From the NCBI RefSeq assembly GCF_000964405.1, contig NZ_BANE01000169.1:1-49277 (forward strand): a DNA stretch of 49,277 nt, written 5' to 3'. A program made the position numbers and the translations under genes. Below, one piece after another: positions 34,220 through 42,729 of this stretch. Below the pieces are notes generated by a model. It was not told where the DNA came from, did not search any database, and was given only the letters and a program-made list of their open reading frames with translations. This stretch comes from Novacetimonas hansenii JCM 7643 (GTDB taxonomy: Bacteria > Pseudomonadota > Alphaproteobacteria > Acetobacterales > Acetobacteraceae). Position 1 is the first letter of the stretch. Every line of letters begins with the position of its first letter.

Positions 34220-35347
34220 ATGGGACGCTGGATCATCAATGTCGGCCTGCTGTGCGGCAAGGAGTTCCGCAGCCTGTTCAATGATGTCATCCTGCTCGGG
34301 TTGATTGTCTTTGCCTTTACGGCCGGGGTGCTGCTGGTGGCGAACGGGGTGCGTACGGATGTCTCCAACGCCACCATTGCCTTTGTGGATGAGGACCATT
34401 CCGCCCTGTCGCGTCGTCTGCATGATGCGGTGCTGCCACCTTATTTCAAGCCACCAGCCCTGATCGCGCGGGAGGATGCGTCGCGTCTGATGGACCGGGG
34501 CGATTATATCTTCGTCGTCGATATCCCCCCCCGGTTCGAGGCTGATGTGCTGGCGGGCCGCGCGCCTGCGGTGCAGATTCTGGTGGACGCCACGGCGATG
34601 ACGCAGGCGGGGCTTGGCACGACGTATCTTGACGGAATTTTCATGGGAGAGGTCGAATCCGTCCTGCATTCGGCCTATCTGTCCGATGTCATCCCGTTTC
34701 GGGCTGAAAGCCGCATCCGCTTTAACCCCAACGGGGAATCGCAGTGGTTCACATCCGTGATGCAGATTGTGACGAACATTACCATCCTGTCGATCATTCT
34801 GGTGGGGGCGGCGGTCATCCGTGAGCGTGAGCATGGCACGATCGAACATCTTCTGGTCATGCCTGTTTCCGCCAGCGAGATTGCGATTTCCAAGATCGCG
34901 ACCAACGGGTTCGTGATCTTTGTCGCCACCATGCTGTCATTATGGCTGGTGGTGCATGTGTGGCTTGGCGTGCCGCTGGCGGGATCGGTTCCGCTGTTTG
35001 CAGGATGCGCGCTGATCTATCTGTTCTCGGTGACGTCGCTTGGGATCATGTTGGCGACAGTGGCGCCGACGATGCCGCAGTTCGGGCTGCTGGCGGTGCC
35101 GGTCTATGCCGTGGCCTATCTTTTGTCGGGGGCGGCGACGCCGGTGGAAAACATGCCCACCGTGATCCGCATGATCGTGCGGTTCCTGCCCACGACACAG
35201 TTCGTGAACCTGTCGCAGGCCATTCTTTATCGCGGCGCGGGGCTGGGGACGATTGCTGTCCCATTGCTGACGATCGTGGTGACGGGGGTGGTCTTCCTGT
35301 TCTGTGCGCTCATGCGCTTCCGCTCCATGCTGGCAAGGCAGGGATAA
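34220..35347 (+). CDS. yhhJ: ABC-2 type permease (YhhJ-like)
   Basis: This 375-residue membrane protein equals E. coli YhhJ in length. It has one N-terminal membrane segment (LLGLIVFAFTAGVLLVAN), a large periplasmic domain (about residues 45-175) and five or so C-terminal segments including the conserved REREHGTIEHLLVMPVSASE just after the first of them. It lacks an ATPase domain and must pair with the preceding fused ATPase/permease to form the translocation path. The stop codon overlaps the next start (TAATG), indicating coupled translation with the outer-membrane factor. The exported substrate is not predictable. Confidence 0.9.
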   Translation: MGRWIINVGLLCGKEFRSLFNDVILLGLIVFAFTAGVLLVANGVRTDVSNATIAFVDEDHSALSRRLHDAVLPPYFKPPALIAREDASRLMDRGDYIFVVDIPPRFEADVLAGRAPAVQILVDATAMTQAGLGTTYLDGIFMGEVESVLHSAYLSDVIPFRAESRIRFNPNGESQWFTSVMQIVTNITILSIILVGAAVIREREHGTIEHLLVMPVSASEIAISKIATNGFVIFVATMLSLWLVVHVWLGVPLAGSVPLFAGCALIYLFSVTSLGIMLATVAPTMPQFGLLAVPVYAVAYLLSGAATPVENMPTVIRMIVRFLPTTQFVNLSQAILYRGAGLGTIAVPLLTIVVTGVVFLFCALMRFRSMLARQG

Positions 35348-36825
35348 TGAAAAAGAGACTTTCGCGTAACATCAGCCTTGTGGCCGGGCTTGTGGTTACG
35401 GCGATGGCCGGTGGATGTTCGCCGTTCCATACCGCCGTGCCCTTATCGCGTGTGACACCCCCGTCGCATTTCGTGCAGGCCCCGGCCGGAACCGACCCGG
35501 CGACGGACCTTACGACATGGTGGCGATCATGGAATGACCCGGCCCTGACCCGGATGGTGGAGGCGGCACTTGCCGCAAATCCAGACATCCGTATTGCCCG
35601 TGACAATGTACTGCAGGCGCGTGCGGCGCATGTGATCGCGCGTTCGGCGCTGTATCCCACGGTCGGGGCGACAGGGAACATTGGCGGTGGCGGGATGAGC
35701 TGGCGCAATCCTGCCGCCCTGTCACAGATGTCCGACGGCGACCCGGCCAATGATGGCCATCTGGCAGGGATCGGGGCATCGTGGGAACCGGACCTGTTCG
35801 GTGGTCGCCATGCCGACAGCCGGGCCGCGCGTGCGTTGATGTTGGGACAGCAGGCTGCATATCATGGCATGCAGATGCTGGTTGCGGCGGATGTGGCGGA
35901 AAACTATCTCCGGGCGCAGGGGATACAGCGTCAGATCGACCTGCTTGATCGCAGTCTTGGTATATTGCAACGCCTGCGCACCTATACCCAGGCGCGTTTT
36001 GCGGCGGGGCAGGCGGTTTCGGCCGACATGCGCGCCGTGGATGAAAAACTGTCGCTTCAGCAGGCGCAACGTCCGTTGTTGGTGGCGGAATATGACCTGC
36101 ATCGGCGCAGGCTTGCGATCCTGTCAGGCCAGGCGCCTGAAAGTGCGCCCTCACTGCCGTCACCAGGCGCGTTCTTTGTGCCAGCCGCCCCCGTGGGGGA
36201 GATGCCCGACAGCGTGCTGGCCCGACGTCCCGATGTGCTGGCACGACGTGACGAGGTGGACGCGGCGCTGCAACGGCTCAAAAGCGCCAAGACAGACCTG
36301 TTGCCCCGTTTCGGGCTGGAATTTTTCGGGGGGGACGGGCGATTGCGCTTTGACGGTATTCCCGGGCTTTCGGGTACCGGTGGCCTGATCGCGCTGACGA
36401 CTTACCTGCCGATCTTTACTGCCGGGCGGGTGCATGCACGCATCCATGCCGCCCATGCCCGCCTGGATGCCGCCGTGGCCGGGTATGACCGCACCGTCCT
36501 CAATGCTCTGGCAGAAGTCGAAGATGCGTATGAGGCCCGCACCAGTGCAGATGCCCGTGGCCATGACCTTGCCATTGCCGTGTCACAGGCGGGAAGTAAC
36601 GTGCGCGATGTGACAGGCCTGTATGAAGGGGGGCAGCGCATGATGCAGGACATCCTGCGTGCCCGCCTTGATGAACTTGATGCGCGTGAACAGGTTCTGC
36701 GTAATGAGGAGATGCAGACATTGGCGAGCATCCATCTGGCGCGGGCGCTGGGTGGGGGCTGGGCACACGATGTCGGCGACGCCGCGCCTTTATCGTCGCA
36801 AGGGCATGCCCGATCACATGGGTAA
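35347..36825 (+). CDS. NodT-family outer-membrane efflux lipoprotein (TolC-like)
   Basis: This is a 492-residue RND-type outer-membrane factor. The N-terminus MKKRLSRNISLVAGLVVTAM is followed by AGGC, so lipidation at Cys24 is likely. Then comes the NodT-family opening (TDLTTWWRSWNDPALTRMVEAAL), two copies of the helical-hairpin/beta-strand OEP repeat, the inter-repeat segment PDSVLARRPDVLARRDEVDAAL and a second repeat ending LARALGGGW. It would form the outer-membrane channel for the adaptor and ABC genes before it, with which it overlaps by one base. A much longer open frame runs back to 34942 but overlaps the permease and has no leader. Confidence 0.93.
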   Translation: MKKRLSRNISLVAGLVVTAMAGGCSPFHTAVPLSRVTPPSHFVQAPAGTDPATDLTTWWRSWNDPALTRMVEAALAANPDIRIARDNVLQARAAHVIARSALYPTVGATGNIGGGGMSWRNPAALSQMSDGDPANDGHLAGIGASWEPDLFGGRHADSRAARALMLGQQAAYHGMQMLVAADVAENYLRAQGIQRQIDLLDRSLGILQRLRTYTQARFAAGQAVSADMRAVDEKLSLQQAQRPLLVAEYDLHRRRLAILSGQAPESAPSLPSPGAFFVPAAPVGEMPDSVLARRPDVLARRDEVDAALQRLKSAKTDLLPRFGLEFFGGDGRLRFDGIPGLSGTGGLIALTTYLPIFTAGRVHARIHAAHARLDAAVAGYDRTVLNALAEVEDAYEARTSADARGHDLAIAVSQAGSNVRDVTGLYEGGQRMMQDILRARLDELDAREQVLRNEEMQTLASIHLARALGGGWAHDVGDAAPLSSQGHARSHG

Positions 36826-36855
36826 CGCGCGCCAGTCAGGGGAGGATGCTGGCGG

Positions 36856-38196
36856 ATGCCGGTTTCACTGGCCTTCCTGACCGTCGGGGCCTCCATCGCC
36901 ATGGCGGTGGTCCTGATCCAGCGATGCAGGCTGCATCCGTTCATCGCCCTGTTCGTGACGTCGCTGTTCCTTGGCCTGTGCGCCGGCATGTCGCCCACGC
37001 ATGTGATCGCTGCCTTTGAAAATGGGGCGGGGCAGGTTTTGGGGCAGGTCGCGTCGGTCATCGCGCTTGGTGCGATGTTGGGAAAGATGCTGGAGGTTTC
37101 AGGTGGGGCGGACCAGATTGCACTGACGGTCGTGCGTCTGTCGGGGCGGCGGCACATGGCATGGGCCATGATGGTGATCGGGCTGCTGGTCGGGATTTCT
37201 GTCTTCTTTACGGTCGGTTTTGTCGTTCTTGTCCCCCTGGCGATGTCGGTTGCGCGGCGGACCGGGTTGCCGATGCTGCGCGTGGCGCTGCCGATGACGG
37301 CGGCCCTGTCGGTGGTGCAGGGGCTGGTCCCGCCGCATCCCGGGGCAATGTTCGCGCTTGCGGCCTATCATGCGGATATCGGTCATCTGATCATGCTGGG
37401 TATTGCACTAAGTATTCCCATCGCGATCATATCCGGCCCGCTTTATGCAGCATTCATCGTTCCACGTCTGGCGGCCAACCCACATGATGCGGTTGTGGTC
37501 GCACCATCGCCGGCCCGGCGGTCCATGCCATCGTTTGCTGTCACGCTGCTGACGATGGTGGCGCCTGTCGCGCTGATGATGGGGGGATCCGTCGCGCGAT
37601 TGGCCTGCGCACCGGGCAGTATATCGGGCACGATCCTGCGTTTCGCCGGAGATGCCAATGTGGGGTTGGTGCTTTCGGTTATCCTGTCTTTCTATACCCT
37701 TGGCCTGCGGCAGGGGATGTCACGGCAGGAGATACTGCGGCTGAGTAATGACAGCCTTGGGCCACTGGCGTCATTGTTTCTGATGATTGGTGCAGGCGGC
37801 GGGTTCGGTCAGGAACTGATGGATAGCAGCCTGTCCACCACCATCACGACGGCTGCGATCGGGATGCATATTCCCGTCCTGCTGCTGGCGTGGCTGATGG
37901 CGGCGGCTCTGCGCCTTGCGGTGGGGTCGGCTACGGTTGCAATGGGGACCACCGCAGGTGTCGTCGGGCCGATGCTGTTGCATGGGCAGGGCGTGTCGCC
38001 AGAACTGATGGTCATCGTCACCGGCGCGGGGGCGGTGATGTTCGGACCATTGAATGATTCGGGCTTCTGGCAGGTCAAGGAGGCACTGGGCCTGAGCGTG
38101 CCGCAAACAATTGCCACGTGGTCGGTGATTGAAACGCTGATCGGGGTGAGCGGGCTGGTCCTGTGTGGCGTACTGTCGTGGGTCGGGCTGGGATAG
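36856..38196 (+). CDS. GntP-family permease
   Basis: This 446-residue, highly hydrophobic protein with about twelve membrane segments matches the GntP family: LHPFIALFVTSLFLGLCAGM, GLLVGISVFFTVGFVVLVPLA, VQGLVPPHPGAM and VGSATVAMGTTAGVVGPM. The family includes gluconate, idonate and D-serine (DsdX) permeases. Gluconate is the commonest substrate in acetic acid bacteria. However, the convergent neighbours are D-amino-acid genes (dadA, alr), so a D-amino acid is possible. The gene starts 30 bases after the efflux operon and has GGGGAGG about eleven bases upstream; it may be partly read through from that operon. Confidence 0.88.
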   Translation: MPVSLAFLTVGASIAMAVVLIQRCRLHPFIALFVTSLFLGLCAGMSPTHVIAAFENGAGQVLGQVASVIALGAMLGKMLEVSGGADQIALTVVRLSGRRHMAWAMMVIGLLVGISVFFTVGFVVLVPLAMSVARRTGLPMLRVALPMTAALSVVQGLVPPHPGAMFALAAYHADIGHLIMLGIALSIPIAIISGPLYAAFIVPRLAANPHDAVVVAPSPARRSMPSFAVTLLTMVAPVALMMGGSVARLACAPGSISGTILRFAGDANVGLVLSVILSFYTLGLRQGMSRQEILRLSNDSLGPLASLFLMIGAGGGFGQELMDSSLSTTITTAAIGMHIPVLLLAWLMAAALRLAVGSATVAMGTTAGVVGPMLLHGQGVSPELMVIVTGAGAVMFGPLNDSGFWQVKEALGLSVPQTIATWSVIETLIGVSGLVLCGVLSWVGLG

Positions 38197-38294
38197 GGGG
38201 GCTTTTTTTGAAACAGGTGGTGTTCCTGGCCTCTGGACGCCCTTGGATACAAATTTACCCGAATGCCTGTGCTATTGCCGCGATTGCTGGTTCC

Positions 38295-38329
38295 GGGAAC
38301 CGGTGGCCGGACCTGGCCTGCCGGTTCCC
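38295..38329. terminator. Hairpin between convergent gntP-type gene and dadA
   Basis: GGGAACCGG (38295-38303) and CCGGTTCCC (38321-38329) form a perfect stem with a further GGCC pairing inside the loop. It lies eight bases beyond the dadA stop and about 100 beyond the permease stop. No T-run is present on either side. Confidence 0.55.
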
Positions 38330-38336
38330 GAAGGTT

Positions 38337-39593
38337 TCAGCGTCCGTACCGTACGAGGCCCAGATCCTCGAACGGGATTTCCGGCATGCGCCCGGACATG
38401 ATATCCGCCAGCACACGGCCCGACCCGCAGGCCATGGTCCAGCCCAGCGTCCCATGGCCGGTATTGAGGAACAGGTTATCATAACGCGTGCGACCGATGA
38501 TGGGCGTGCCATCGGGCGTCATGGGGCGCAGGCCCGTCCAGAATGTGGCATCCGACAGGTTGTTGCCACCGGGGAACAGGTCCGTCAGGGAATGTTCCAG
38601 CGTTTCGCGCCGGGGTTTGCGCAGGCGTGTGCTGAACCCGGCCAGTTCGGCAGTCCCGCCCACACGGGTCCGGTTGCCAAGGCGGGTGATCCCGATCTTG
38701 AACGTTTCATCCATCACCGTGGAAACCGGCGCGCGCGCCTCGTTAATGATCGGGGTGGTGATGGAATAGCCCTTGACGGGATAGATCGGCAGGTCCAGTC
38801 CCAGCGCGCGCACCATCGCGGGCGAATAACTGCCCAGTGACAGGACATAGGAATCCGCGCTCAGCAGGCCGCGGCTGGTCTGTACACCGGTGATTTTCCC
38901 GCCCTCGTTATGCAGGGCACGGATTTTCGTATCATACAGGAACGTCACCCCGGCCTTTTGCGCCATGGCGGCAAGGTTCTGGGTGAATTTGAACGCGTCT
39001 CCCGTTTCATCCCCCGGCAGGCGCAAGCCCCCGACGATCTTGTCACGTGCGCTGACCAGTCCAGGTTCCGCCGCGATACATCCGGCGGCGTCAAGCACTT
39101 CATACCCTACGTTATACTGTTCCAGCACACGGATATCGCCTGCGGCGGCATCCACCTGTTTTTGCGTGCGGAAAACCTGCAACGTACCCTGCTGGCGATC
39201 GTCATAGGTGATGCCGGTGCTTGAACGCAGGTCGCGCATGACATCGCGGCTATATTCCGCAAGGCGCACCATCCGCCCCTTGTTACGGTCATAGGCGGCG
39301 GTCGTGCAGTTTTCGAGCATCTGCACCATCCACGACCACAGGTGCGGGTCCGGCATTGGCCAGAACACGAACGGGCGATATTTCATCAGCAGCCACTTGA
39401 CGGATTTCAGCGGCACGCCCGGCCCGGCCCATGGGGCGGAATAACCGGGGGAGACCTGTCCCGCATTGGCGAAACTGGTTTCCAGACCGGCGGCGGGCTG
39501 ACGGTCCACGACCGTCACCTCATGCCCCGCCTGCGCCAGATACCACGCCGATGTAACGCCGACGACACCGCTGCCCAGAACGATGATTTTCAT
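38337..39593 (-). CDS. dadA: D-amino acid dehydrogenase, small subunit type
   Basis: This 418-residue FAD enzyme oxidises D-amino acids, chiefly D-alanine, to the keto acid and ammonia and passes electrons to the respiratory chain at the inner membrane. The dinucleotide fold [20 protein letters not shown] opens the protein, followed by the family stretch [22 protein letters not shown] and C-terminal [14 protein letters not shown] and [15 protein letters not shown] 39593 is used because the longer frame only adds seven unrelated residues. It follows alr by 42 bases on the same strand, so L-alanine racemisation and D-alanine oxidation are one unit. Confidence 0.95.
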   Translation of the reverse strand: MKIIVLGSGVVGVTSAWYLAQAGHEVTVVDRQPAAGLETSFANAGQVSPGYSAPWAGPGVPLKSVKWLLMKYRPFVFWPMPDPHLWSWMVQMLENCTTAAYDRNKGRMVRLAEYSRDVMRDLRSSTGITYDDRQQGTLQVFRTQKQVDAAAGDIRVLEQYNVGYEVLDAAGCIAAEPGLVSARDKIVGGLRLPGDETGDAFKFTQNLAAMAQKAGVTFLYDTKIRALHNEGGKITGVQTSRGLLSADSYVLSLGSYSPAMVRALGLDLPIYPVKGYSITTPIINEARAPVSTVMDETFKIGITRLGNRTRVGGTAELAGFSTRLRKPRRETLEHSLTDLFPGGNNLSDATFWTGLRPMTPDGTPIIGRTRYDNLFLNTGHGTLGWTMACGSGRVLADIMSGRMPEIPFEDLGLVRYGR

Positions 39594-39635
39594 TGCGCTT
39601 GTGCTTTCGTGCAAAGGTAGGATTAAGGAAAAATA

Positions 39636-40808
39636 TCAGCCCCCGGCCACATAGGCCCGGTGATAGCGATGGCCGAGCGATGTCAGGATCTCATAACCGA
39701 TCGTGCCTGCGGCACGTGCTGCCGCATCGACATCATAATGCGGCCCAAGCAGGTCCACTGCCATGTCCGGACCCAGTTGCCCCACCGGGACGTCGGTGAT
39801 GTCGATGGTGATCGAATCCATGGAAATACGGCCCAGGATCGGCAGGCGCGTCGCCCCGAACCATGCGGCGCCATGGTGTGCGCCCTGCCGCAGGCAGCCA
39901 TCGGCATAGCCCGCCCCGATTGTTGCGATCCGGCGCGGGCCGGATGCACGATAGGTCAGGCCATATCCCACACCGTCACCGGCCACGATGTCACGGACCT
40001 GCAGGATACGTGCGCTAAGCCGGACGACCGGGCGCAGGGGATTGGCGGTGGCCTCGTTCGGGGCGATACCATACAGTGCCGCACCGGGACGGACCATGTC
40101 GAAATGATAGTCTGGACCAAGGAAAATGCCTGAGGACGCCGAAAGCGCCAGCGGGGCGGCAGGCAGCATGGCCGCCATTTCCAACAGGCGCGCGCGTTGT
40201 TGCGCGTTGGCCGGATTTTGCGGTGTATCCGCACAGGCAAGGTGGCTGATGACCAGATCCGGCCGGATCCCCGCCAGCAGGCCGGCATCATCAGCGATGG
40301 CGCGTACATCCGCCATCGACAGGCCAAAACGCGACATGCCTGTATCAAGCTGTATGACGGCAGGCAGCACCCTGTCCAGACGCCGCGCCAGCGCACGCCA
40401 GCCCGCGACCTGCCCGGCGGAGTTGAGGACAGGCGTCAGGTCGTGTGCGGTGAATTCCTCTTCCGTATCCGGCAGGGGGCCATGCAGGACGAAAATCCGC
40501 GTCGCGGGGGTGACATGACGACGCAGGGCGATCCCTTCTTCAAGGTGCGCGACATAGAAATGATCCGCGCCCGCGCGCTGCAATGCCGGGGCCACCTGCG
40601 TCAGGCCCAGCCCGTAGGCATCGGCCTTGACCACGGCGGCGCAGATCGTGGTGGGGCTGACCCTGTCGCGCACAAGGCGGTAATTGGCTGCAATCGCATC
40701 GAGGTCGATCCGCAGGGTCGCGCCAGCACGATGACGTGGCCAGTGCGAGGAAGCTGTGGTGGAAGGGGAAGGCGACACGGGCACGGATTCCGGCACAGTG
40801 GAAGGCAT
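39636..40808 (-). CDS. alr: Alanine racemase
   Basis: This 390-residue PLP enzyme interconverts L- and D-alanine. The PLP lysine is Lys61 in AVVKADAYGLG, and the second-domain segment ATIGAGYADG and the C-terminal VDLLGPHYDVDAAA are as expected. About 28 residues rich in Ser and Pro precede the usual start of the fold (TLRIDLDAIAANY). No alternative ATG lies closer, so the extension is probably real. Being paired with dadA and divergent from an Lrp-type regulator, it looks like the catabolic (DadX-like) racemase, although D-alanine supply for peptidoglycan cannot be excluded if it is the only copy. Confidence 0.94.
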   Translation of the reverse strand: MPSTVPESVPVSPSPSTTASSHWPRHRAGATLRIDLDAIAANYRLVRDRVSPTTICAAVVKADAYGLGLTQVAPALQRAGADHFYVAHLEEGIALRRHVTPATRIFVLHGPLPDTEEEFTAHDLTPVLNSAGQVAGWRALARRLDRVLPAVIQLDTGMSRFGLSMADVRAIADDAGLLAGIRPDLVISHLACADTPQNPANAQQRARLLEMAAMLPAAPLALSASSGIFLGPDYHFDMVRPGAALYGIAPNEATANPLRPVVRLSARILQVRDIVAGDGVGYGLTYRASGPRRIATIGAGYADGCLRQGAHHGAAWFGATRLPILGRISMDSITIDITDVPVGQLGPDMAVDLLGPHYDVDAAARAAGTIGYEILTSLGHRYHRAYVAGG

Positions 40809-40841
40809 GAAAAATCCTATGCCGGATCAAAACGAAATGTC

Positions 40842-40858
40842 CTGCCATTCAATGGCAG
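40842..40858. promoter_or_regulatory. Perfect palindrome in the alr/lrp divergent promoter
   Basis: CTGCCATT-C-AATGGCAG has perfect eight-base arms and lies between the divergent alr-dadA operon and the Lrp-type gene. This is where an Lrp-type activator of alanine catabolism would bind. The assignment is positional. Confidence 0.55.
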
Positions 40859-40919
40859 AATATGCCAAGATATCGTCATGTTACGCACATAAATGCGAAG
40901 AATGGCGGAATATTGTATC

Positions 40920-41369
40920 ATGATCGTGGACCGGGTGAATGATTCCATCCTGCGTCATCTCTCCCATGATGGACGGATGACGAACGCGGACCTTGCGCAG
41001 AAGGTCGGGCTGTCGCCCTCGGCATGCCTGCGACGGGTCAAATTATTGGAAAAGCAGGGCATCATCTGCGGTTATCGTGCCATGATCGACGAACGTTCGG
41101 TCCATGGCATGACCACCGTGATCGTGCATATCACACTGGAACGCCAGACCGATGAATGTCAGCGCCGGTTCGAGGCAAGGGTGCGCGATTGTCCTGATGT
41201 GCGCGAATGCTACCTGATGACCGGGGATGCGGACTATCTCCTGCGGGTGGAGGTGCGTGACACCGCCGATTATGAACGTATCCATAAAGAGGAGCTGTCA
41301 CGCATGCCCGGCGTTGCCCGTATCCAGAGCAATTTCGCCATTCGCACTGTCATTCGCAAACCATCATGA
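40920..41369 (+). CDS. Lrp/AsnC-family regulator, probably of alr-dadA
   Basis: From ATG 40920 this is 149 residues: an N-terminal helix-turn-helix (RVNDSILRHLSHDGRMTNADLAQKVGLSPSACLRRVKLL) and a C-terminal RAM ligand-binding domain (VRDCPDVRECYLMTGDADYLLRV). It is divergent from alr-dadA, the same arrangement as local alanine-responsive Lrp-type regulators in other bacteria, so L- or D-alanine is the likely effector. Earlier ATGs at 40893 and 40902 are in frame but have no suitable ribosome-binding site. It converges on glpF, from which a strong terminator separates it. Confidence 0.9.
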   Translation: MIVDRVNDSILRHLSHDGRMTNADLAQKVGLSPSACLRRVKLLEKQGIICGYRAMIDERSVHGMTTVIVHITLERQTDECQRRFEARVRDCPDVRECYLMTGDADYLLRVEVRDTADYERIHKEELSRMPGVARIQSNFAIRTVIRKPS

Positions 41370-41370
41370 A

Positions 41371-41410
41371 AAAACGTCGGGCCGGATGACAGGAATGTCA
41401 CCCGGCCCGA
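41371..41410 (-). terminator. Rho-independent terminator of glpF
   Basis: Read on the minus strand, a long hairpin (nine perfect pairs, TCGGGCCGG with CCGGCCCGA, then one mismatch and five more pairs around GGAA or its complement) is followed at once by CGTTTTTT. It sits 23 bases after the glpF stop. The stem can also serve the convergent lrp-type gene, though without a T-run on that side. Confidence 0.85.
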
Positions 41411-41433
41411 TATGTTCCTGATATGTCAGGGTA

Positions 41434-42291
41434 TCAGGGGATATGCAGGATGTCTTCGTGGTCGGTGACCTGTCCCGCTGTTGCCTGTTGTGCCGTGGTG
41501 GCAGCGTAACGGGGAATGAACGGACGCACCAGGAACTGATAGGCACCAGCCCCGATCACCCCGCCACACAGGGGGCCGACGATCGGGACCCACCAGAAAT
41601 TGTCTGGTCCCGGCAGGGCGGAATATTTCCACCCGCTGAGGAAACAGAACAGGCGCGGCCCGAAATCACGGGCGGGGTTGATGGCCCATCCCTCCAGATA
41701 GCCCGCGCAGGCGCCGATGGATGCGACAAGCAATCCGATGATCAGCGCGCTGGAGTTTGCTTGCGGGGCCTGCGTGTTATATTCGCACGTCACGGCAAAG
41801 ATGCCGAACAGCAGCAGTGCCGTCAGGATGACTTCATCCGCGAACGCGTGCATGGGGGTTACGAATTCCCCCGGATGGGTAAAGAATACACCTGCCGCCC
41901 CGCCATCAATCGCACGATCAAGGTGATGTGCCAGATTGTAATGGTCGATGACCGGTTGATACAGCGTATAGACAAGAATCGCCCCGATCAGGCCCCCCAT
42001 GACCTGCGCCATGCAGTAGGGAAGCACTTTTTTCCATGGAAAGCCGCGATACAGCGCAAGAGAGATGGAAACCGCCGGATTGGCGTGGGTGCCCGATACG
42101 CTGCCGGTGATATAGATGGCAATGGTAACGCCAAGCCCCCAGACGATACAGACCCCCCAATATGACAGTTTATAGGGGCTGGGGTCATATAACGTGTACA
42201 TGGCGGCAACGGAATCGCCGATCAGGACGATAATCATGACGGCGAGACATTCGGAGATCAGTTCCCCGAAGAATTGTCGGTTTGTGAACAT
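41434..42291 (-). CDS. glpF: Glycerol facilitator (MIP/aquaglyceroporin family)
   Basis: This 285-residue channel lets glycerol diffuse across the inner membrane. Both NPA half-helices are present (THANPAVSISLALYRG and GWAINPARDFGPRLF), the latter with the Asp after NPAR typical of glycerol-conducting members. Six membrane segments plus the half-helices are visible. The gene diverges from glpD, and a GlpR-type palindrome lies about 83 bases before its start. Splitting glpF from glpK onto the opposite strand differs from E. coli glpFKX. A T-tailed hairpin ends the transcript. Confidence 0.95.
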   Translation of the reverse strand: MFTNRQFFGELISECLAVMIIVLIGDSVAAMYTLYDPSPYKLSYWGVCIVWGLGVTIAIYITGSVSGTHANPAVSISLALYRGFPWKKVLPYCMAQVMGGLIGAILVYTLYQPVIDHYNLAHHLDRAIDGGAAGVFFTHPGEFVTPMHAFADEVILTALLLFGIFAVTCEYNTQAPQANSSALIIGLLVASIGACAGYLEGWAINPARDFGPRLFCFLSGWKYSALPGPDNFWWVPIVGPLCGGVIGAGAYQFLVRPFIPRYAATTAQQATAGQVTDHEDILHIP

Positions 42292-42373
42292 CGGACCTAC
42301 TTTGTTCTTTTATTATTCGGTCAATGGGAAACGGTCGGCATGGACCGCTGTCACGCGATCTTTGTGATCTATC

Positions 42374-42391
42374 ATGTTCTTAAACGAACAT
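42374..42391. promoter_or_regulatory. GlpR operator near glpF
   Basis: ATGTTCTTAAACGAACAT has perfect ATGTTC/GAACAT arms around six bases, matching the GlpR consensus (ATGTTCG-N4-CGAACAT) known from E. coli at nearly all positions. A GlpR homologue is encoded in this window. Confidence 0.8.
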
Positions 42392-42692
42392 ATGAACCTT
42401 AAAAATGATTATTTTTGGTTCATAAGGAAATGTGATGAAAAAATATTATATAATTTTTTATGAAACGCTGAATACATGCCCTTAACATGTTCTTATAAAG
42501 TATTTTGTGCATTGCAGCATTATATTGTGACATACGGGCGAATGCGCGGAATCGCGCATTCATGCCCGATGAAAAATGTCTATCTGCCTGATTTCTGCCA
42601 GAATAAGGTTTATATAGAATGGTTTTTATGGAATCCTTCACTTGATGTAGATCAATGAAATTAAGTGCGGGACTGATGTTGATAACCCCTAA

Positions 42693-42710
42693 ATGTTCGT
42701 TTACGAACAT
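42693..42710. promoter_or_regulatory. GlpR operator at the glpD start
   Basis: ATGTTCGTTTACGAACAT is an almost perfect match to the GlpR consensus and lies 19 bases before the glpD start codon, overlapping the place where the leader mRNA begins. Bound repressor would block the whole glpD-glpK-glpX-fba unit. Confidence 0.85.
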
Positions 42711-42729
42711 GGCAGGAGGAATTACGCAC

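Larger units (their letters stand above)
42292..42729. other. glpF/glpD divergent regulatory region
   Basis: This 438-base AT-rich spacer holds one GlpR-type palindrome near each gene (42374-42391 and 42693-42710) and an additional half-site ATGTTC at 42487-42492 between them. Spacing between the two full sites is about 320 bases, long enough for looping. No protein or RNA gene is recognised; a 60-codon frame at 42476 is not convincing. Confidence 0.7.
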
